DNA of 64,000 bases from an uncultured Spirochaetaceae bacterium (GTDB taxonomy: Bacteria; Spirochaetota; Spirochaetia; Sphaerochaetales; Sphaerochaetaceae), in NCBI GenBank assembly GCA_944389065.1, contig CALXKZ010000007.1, positions 62,001 to 126,000 on the forward strand, read 5' to 3'. A program made the translations under genes and the position numbers. Shown in pieces: positions 59,983-64,000 of this stretch. The notes under the pieces are model-generated. The model was not told the origin of the DNA. It made no database searches and was given only the letters and a program-made list of their open reading frames with translations. Within the stretch, counting starts at the first letter, position 1, and each line of letters opens with the position of its first letter.

Positions 59983-61260
59983 ATGAAGCGTGTTTTAGTT
60001 GCACTTCTTGTATTCATGCTCTCTATCTCACTGTTTGCAGGTGGTTCTTCTGAGAGTTCATCCTCTGATTCTTCCGGAAAGATCAAGCTTACATTCTTTG
60101 AGACGATGACAAGCCCCGGAAGAACACAGGTTCTTCAGAATCTTATCGCAGAGTATGAGTCTCTCAATCCGAATATCGAGATTGAGCTTATCAGCCCACC
60201 ATATGAGCAGGCTGACAACAGGCTTTCAATGATGCTCAACAGCAATCAGGAGCTTGATGTCATTGAGGTCAGGGATTATACGCAGAAGCAGTTTGTCAAC
60301 AATGGCAAGCTTCTCGATCTCACCCCATACATTGAGAACTGGGCAGAGAAGGACGATTTCATGCCTGTTGCCCATGAGATTTCCCGCAATGTCGATGATA
60401 CTCCATACATCCTCACATCCTGTCTCTACGTGAAGGCTCTTCTTGTCCGCACAGATATTCTTGAGAAGTATGGAATCCCAATCCCGACAACAATGGATGA
60501 GATGTATGAGGCATCAAAGCAGCTCGCAGCGGCAAATCCTAATCAGTTCGGTTATGCTCTCCGTGGCAAGTCCAACACATTCAAGATCAGCGATGTTCTG
60601 ATGTTCGGCAACGTTGGGGATATCAACACCGAGATGTGCTATGAGACTAATGACGGAAAGTACTGGCTTGATAACGAGAACGGAAAGAAAGCCATGGAGC
60701 AGTACCTTGATCTCTATAAGAACGGATGTCCGGCTGACTCAATCAACTGGGGATTCAATGAGCAGATCAACGGATTCATCTCCGGCACAACACCATTCCT
60801 CGTACAGGATCCAGATGTAATCGGATCTCTTGAGGGCCAGCTTGATCCAAGCCTCTACACTGTTGTGCCTCTTCCGGTCGGAACATCCGGATACAGATAT
60901 CTTGACTATGGCTACAATGGATTCGCTATTTCCACAACCAGCAAACATCCTGATGAAGCATGGGCATTCATCTCATGGCTCAACGGATCTGAGAAGAATG
61001 GTGAATTCTGCAAGGCCTACGGACCGCTTCCTGTATTCCAGTCCGTATACGAGAACGATGATTACTTCAGCTCCGATAAGTATCAGGCATGGGCAGATGA
61101 GCTCGTCGCTGAGGATACGATCTTCGTGAAGTTCCCGATTGATTCCGAGAAGTATCCTGCATGGGCACAGGTTCAGGAGCAGGGTATGCAGGCTATGCTT
61201 ATGGGTACTGTAAGCGTTGAAGATACTATCAAGACATTCAAGGAGTACTGGGGATACTGA
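59983..61260 (+). CDS. ABC transporter sugar-binding protein (family 1)
   Basis: Periplasmic solute-binding protein of a carbohydrate ABC importer, 425 residues. The signal peptide (KRVLVALLVFMLSISLFAG) is followed by a Ser-rich linker (GSSESSSSDSS). No lipobox Cys is present, so it should be soluble or held by partners. Features: ETMTSPGRTQVLQNLIAEYE, LDVIEVRDYTQKQF, and DEAWAFISWLNGSEKNGEF at the end. The start is chosen at AAGGAG + ATG; an in-frame start ten codons earlier lacks a signal peptide. The sugar is unknown. It is separated from the permeases by a hairpin that may set stoichiometry. Confidence 0.94.
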   Translation: MKRVLVALLVFMLSISLFAGGSSESSSSDSSGKIKLTFFETMTSPGRTQVLQNLIAEYESLNPNIEIELISPPYEQADNRLSMMLNSNQELDVIEVRDYTQKQFVNNGKLLDLTPYIENWAEKDDFMPVAHEISRNVDDTPYILTSCLYVKALLVRTDILEKYGIPIPTTMDEMYEASKQLAAANPNQFGYALRGKSNTFKISDVLMFGNVGDINTEMCYETNDGKYWLDNENGKKAMEQYLDLYKNGCPADSINWGFNEQINGFISGTTPFLVQDPDVIGSLEGQLDPSLYTVVPLPVGTSGYRYLDYGYNGFAISTTSKHPDEAWAFISWLNGSEKNGEFCKAYGPLPVFQSVYENDDYFSSDKYQAWADELVAEDTIFVKFPIDSEKYPAWAQVQEQGMQAMLMGTVSVEDTIKTFKEYWGY

Positions 61261-61272
61261 TTCCCATTCGTT

Positions 61273-61302
61273 ATTGCCATGTGCCTCAGGGTGCATGGCA
61301 AT
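61273..61302 (+). other. intra-operon hairpin between binding protein and permease genes
   Basis: ATTGCCATG / CATGGCAAT perfect 9-bp stem around 12 bases, without a U-tract. This position commonly carries an mRNA-stabilising or partially terminating hairpin that favours the binding protein. Confidence 0.6.
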
Positions 61303-61330
61303 TATGATTCAAGAAAAAAGGGGGTAGCTA

Positions 61331-62209
61331 ATGCGGAACAAATGGTTGCTGGTGATGATGATCCCCGCATTCCTGTTCGTCATCCTGTTTCTATATTTCC
61401 CGCTTGCCAAGGGAGTTGTCATGGCCTTCCAGAACTACAACATGTTCGACCTGACAAATCTCCATTTCATCGGTCTGGATAACTTCAAGGCGATAATCAC
61501 TGATCCATATACGAACTTCTGGCAGATACTGTGGAACACTCTTATCTGGCTTGTGTTCTCTCTGGTATTCCAGTTCCTTCTTGGTTTTACGCTTGCGCTT
61601 CTTCTGAAGAAGCCTTTTGCAGGCAGAGGCATATACTCAGGCCTCGTATTCTATACATGGGCCCTCTCAGGCTTTGCCATCGGTCTCATATGGTCCTGGC
61701 TCTTCAATGGCCAGTTCGGCCTGTTCAACGATATACTGATAAGGCTTTCGCTGATTGAGACACCGCTGGGGTTCCTCTCAACACCTAAGCTTGCGATGAT
61801 GAGTGTCATAATCACGAATATCTGGTACGGCGTGCCGTTCTTCGGGATCATGCTGCTCGCTGCGCTGCAGTCTGTTCCGAATGAGCTCTATGAAGCATCC
61901 ACACTTGACGGATGCGGAGCTGTAAAGCAGCTGTTCTATGTCACCATCCCTTATATCAAGCCGACTATTGTCAGCACGATACTTCTGAGGACGATGTGGA
62001 TAGTGAACTACCCTGATATCATCTACGCTATGACGAACGGAGGCCCTGTCAACAGCACGAACATACTTGCGACACAGATGATCAATGAGGTTTTCAAGCA
62101 GTATGACTATGGCCAGGGATCTGCATTCGGTGTGGTGATCATGGTAATACTCTTCATCTATTCCGTGATCTATCTGAAACTTACGAAATCAAGCGAGGAC
62201 AGCATATGA
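61331..62209 (+). CDS. ABC sugar transporter permease (MalF-type)
   Basis: Inner-membrane permease of 292 residues with six hydrophobic segments. The cytoplasmic EAA loop reads ELYEASTLDGCGAVKQLFYV with the conserved G and following TIPYIKP. N-terminal MIPAFLFVILFLYFPLAKG is typical. GGGGG precedes the ATG. It pairs with the next gene; no ATPase is encoded nearby, so a shared MsmX/MalK-type ATPase is likely. Confidence 0.95.
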   Translation: MRNKWLLVMMIPAFLFVILFLYFPLAKGVVMAFQNYNMFDLTNLHFIGLDNFKAIITDPYTNFWQILWNTLIWLVFSLVFQFLLGFTLALLLKKPFAGRGIYSGLVFYTWALSGFAIGLIWSWLFNGQFGLFNDILIRLSLIETPLGFLSTPKLAMMSVIITNIWYGVPFFGIMLLAALQSVPNELYEASTLDGCGAVKQLFYVTIPYIKPTIVSTILLRTMWIVNYPDIIYAMTNGGPVNSTNILATQMINEVFKQYDYGQGSAFGVVIMVILFIYSVIYLKLTKSSEDSI

Positions 62210-63048
62210 TAAACAGGAACAAGAAGATAGCGATGAGCATAGTCAGGACAGTCCTGCTTGCCCTATTCCTGATAGCGGCGCTGCTTCCGCTTTACTGGAT
62301 CTTCGTGACAAGCATAAAGGCAGGGAACGAAATCTATACATTCCCTCTGAAATACTGGCCGGAGAAGCCGAGCTTCGCCAGCTACAGAGAGCTTTTCAGC
62401 TTCAGTAACTTCGGACTGTATTTCCGCAACTCGCTTCTGATAAGCCTTTCAGCGGCATTCGGTGCTATGATTGTGTCGATTCTCGCGGGGTTCGCTCTCT
62501 CAAGGCTTTCCCATAGAAGGCTCAAAGGCGCAATAGAGCTTGGAATGTACTTTACACAGACGATACCTACTTTCATCATCATGGTGCCGATCTTCACGAT
62601 CTTCTCATTCTTCCACCTTATAAACAGCAGAATAGCTCTCGGGTTCGTATATGTTGCAACAGTTGTTGCATTCTGTACTGTTATGGGCAAGAGCTTCTTT
62701 GACAGGATTCCTGCATCGCTGGAGGAAGCAGCGAAGATTGATGGATGCAATCTCATGCAGGCTCTGACGAAGGTCATCCTTCCGATTACGCTGCCTGGAA
62801 TGGCTGCCATATTCTGCTTTGCGTTCATCAATATCTGGAATGAGCTCTTCATCGCTGTTACCGTGCTCAGCTCAAGTGATAAGATGACCGTGCCTGTAGC
62901 CCTTAACTCGTTCATCTCAAAAACCGGTATAAGCTGGGGAGTCATGGGAGCTGGTATAGTGGTCGCCCTCCTTCCGACAATGGTCGTATTCGGAATAGGG
63001 CAGAAGTACATAGTCGCAGGACTTACTGACGGAGGTGTTAAAGGCTGA
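62206..63048 (+). CDS. ABC sugar transporter permease (MalG-type)
   Basis: Second permease, 280 residues, six hydrophobic segments. It has the MalG-type opening LLPLYWIFVTSIKAGNEIYT and EAA loop SLEEAAKIDGCNLMQALTKV ahead of ILPITLPG. The C-terminal AGLTDGGVKG is the family ending. Overlaps the MalF-type gene by four bases. It completes the importer with the binding protein upstream; the trans-sulfuration gene starts one base after its stop. Confidence 0.95.
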   Translation: MINRNKKIAMSIVRTVLLALFLIAALLPLYWIFVTSIKAGNEIYTFPLKYWPEKPSFASYRELFSFSNFGLYFRNSLLISLSAAFGAMIVSILAGFALSRLSHRRLKGAIELGMYFTQTIPTFIIMVPIFTIFSFFHLINSRIALGFVYVATVVAFCTVMGKSFFDRIPASLEEAAKIDGCNLMQALTKVILPITLPGMAAIFCFAFINIWNELFIAVTVLSSSDKMTVPVALNSFISKTGISWGVMGAGIVVALLPTMVVFGIGQKYIVAGLTDGGVKG

Positions 63049-63049
63049 T

Positions 63050-64000
63050 ATGGAAAAGAAGAATCCCGAAGTCAGCGATATTCTCCTTCATATGGGAGAG
63101 CATGATCTGCCGGGGAACGCTGTTTCCCCGCCTATTTTTCAGACATCAATATTCTGCTTTGGCTCATTTGATGAGTTCCAGCAGGCAATCGCAGATGAAG
63201 CTCATAGCTACATCTATTCCAGAGGCAATAATCCGACAGTCAATCTCTGTGAGATGAAGCTTGCTGCTCTGGAGCATGCAGAAAGGGCAAAGCTCGTATC
63301 AAGCGGGGTGGCTGCAATATCATGCTCGCTCCTTTCCCAGCTTCAGACGGGCGATCATTGTATCATGATACAGGATTCATATTCCTGGACGCGGTACATG
63401 ATGCTTACTTACCTGAAGCGTTTCGGCATTGATGTTACATTCGTAGAGGGAACATGCATAGAGGACTTTGAGAAGGCAGTACGGCCCAATACCAAGGTTA
63501 TCTACCTTGAAAGCCCTGCTACCTTCACATTCAAGCTCCAGCCGCTGCGTGAGGTTGCGGAGCTTGCTAAAGCCCATCATATAAAGACGATAATCGATAA
63601 TACATGGGCAACTCCGATATTCCAGAATCCTATCGACATGGGCATTGATATCGTCATACACAGCGCATCGAAGTACTTCGGAGGCAATTCCGATCTTGTC
63701 GGTGGTGTGATAATGGGATCTGATGAGGATATAACCCATATCTTCAATACGGAGTTCATGCCTCTTGGTCCTGTCCCTGATCCGATGCAGGCCTGGCTGA
63801 TCCTCCGCAATCTCAGGAATCTTGAGGTGCGTATGCCTGTCCATTACCGCAATGCGCTTGGCCTTGCACAGTTCCTCGAATCACGGCCAGAGGTCGAGGA
63901 GGTTCTCTATCCGCTTCTCCCGTCATTCCCTCAGTATGATCTTGCAAAGAAGCAGCTCAGGGGCGGAAGCGGCCTCTTCTCTTTCAGGCTCAAGACGAGA
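63050..64000 (+). CDS. trans-sulfuration family PLP enzyme (cystathionine beta-lyase / gamma-synthase type), 3' end outside window
   Basis: Cys/Met metabolism PLP enzyme, 317 codons visible and still open at the window edge. Seen: AVSPPIFQTSIF, YIYSRGNNPTVNLCEMKLA (phosphate-binding Tyr and Arg), KLVSSGVAAIS, VIYLESPATFTF, TIIDNTWATP with the ring-binding Asp, and the Schiff-base Lys in HSASKYFGG. Beta-lyase, gamma-lyase and gamma-synthase cannot be separated here. It begins two bases after the MalG-type stop TGA, which suggests cotranscription with the sugar importer, an odd pairing. Confidence 0.93.
   Translation, partial: MEKKNPEVSDILLHMGEHDLPGNAVSPPIFQTSIFCFGSFDEFQQAIADEAHSYIYSRGNNPTVNLCEMKLAALEHAERAKLVSSGVAAISCSLLSQLQTGDHCIMIQDSYSWTRYMMLTYLKRFGIDVTFVEGTCIEDFEKAVRPNTKVIYLESPATFTFKLQPLREVAELAKAHHIKTIIDNTWATPIFQNPIDMGIDIVIHSASKYFGGNSDLVGGVIMGSDEDITHIFNTEFMPLGPVPDPMQAWLILRNLRNLEVRMPVHYRNALGLAQFLESRPEVEEVLYPLLPSFPQYDLAKKQLRGGSGLFSFRLKTR

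Noticed and set aside
1-64000. CRISPR arrays, insertion sequences and rRNA genes
   Set aside because: No regularly spaced repeats, no transposase, and no rRNA-like sequence were seen anywhere in the window.

Overview
The window looks like one contig of a spirochaete, most likely of the Sphaerochaeta/Treponema side of the phylum and probably gut-associated or otherwise fermentative. This is inferred from the gene content and not from a database search. The pointers are: periplasmic binding proteins with signal peptides ending in FAGGSSES or FANGAGEAPE, an outer-membrane barrel protein carrying an FN3-like domain, NfnAB-type ferredoxin:NADP transhydrogenase, GTP-dependent PEP carboxykinase, a lone EIIA-type PTS protein, and ABC sugar permeases without their own ATPase. 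Base composition is moderate and uniform. The exception is the AT-richer 2.2-5.4 kb stretch, which reads like an accessory island. Genes are packed in short operons with many 1-4 base overlaps, and three convergent pairs overlap at their 3' ends.

Layout. 0-2.2 kb: end of ftsK and a class IV aminotransferase. 2.2-5.2 kb: accessory patch with an Abi-type HEPN protein, one decayed gene and a tRNA-Ala. 5.4-8.7 kb: mtnA, a PfkB kinase, a class II aldolase and a DUF6062 gene, read as a 5'-deoxynucleoside (DHAP-shunt) salvage operon. 8.7-17.5 kb, mostly minus strand: OsmC, a BaiN/HI0933 flavoprotein, aspS and carAB. 17.7-21.5 kb: nfnAB with an EIIA gene, then minus-strand 5-formyl-THF cyclo-ligase and a LOG-family gene. 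21.6-28 kb: outer-membrane protein, a LacI regulator and the araABD operon with a palindromic operator. 28-33 kb: flavoprotein, malic enzyme, fructokinase, YhcH protein and an Fe-S aldo/keto reductase. 33-37.3 kb, minus strand: proS, pgi and argR. 37.4-41.2 kb: lemA, a DUF2207 gene, and two prenol-kinase-like membrane proteins. 41.4-42 kb: HicAB. 42-49.6 kb: a GntR regulator facing a DUF362 / mandelate-racemase-type / TRAP transporter / LarA-like operon. 49.9-54.3 kb: groL and two glucarate dehydratase genes. 54.3-64 kb: a U32 protein, pckG, a nucleobase permease, an ABC sugar importer and a trans-sulfuration enzyme that runs off the end.

The genes describe a sugar and sugar-acid fermenter. 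Arabinose enters the pentose phosphate pool through AraABD, fructose through fructokinase, and glucarate through the dehydratases. Central carbon is balanced by Pgi, PckG and malic enzyme, and NADPH by NfnAB. Regulation can be read directly from the DNA in three places: ArgR-type boxes with a TGCATA-TATGCA core before carAB and argR, a LacI-type palindrome on the araA promoter, and four GntR-type palindromes between the divergent gntR and DUF362 promoters.

The best candidate for an undescribed system is the GntR-controlled 43.0-49.6 kb operon. It pairs a DUF362 protein and a LarA-like protein, which share a K-x-H...K signature, with a complete mandelate-racemase-type active site and a dedicated TRAP importer. 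Second choices are the adjacent VTE5-like/VTE6-like kinases, which could rebuild prenyl diphosphates from prenols, and the mtnA operon with its internally duplicated DUF6062 protein.
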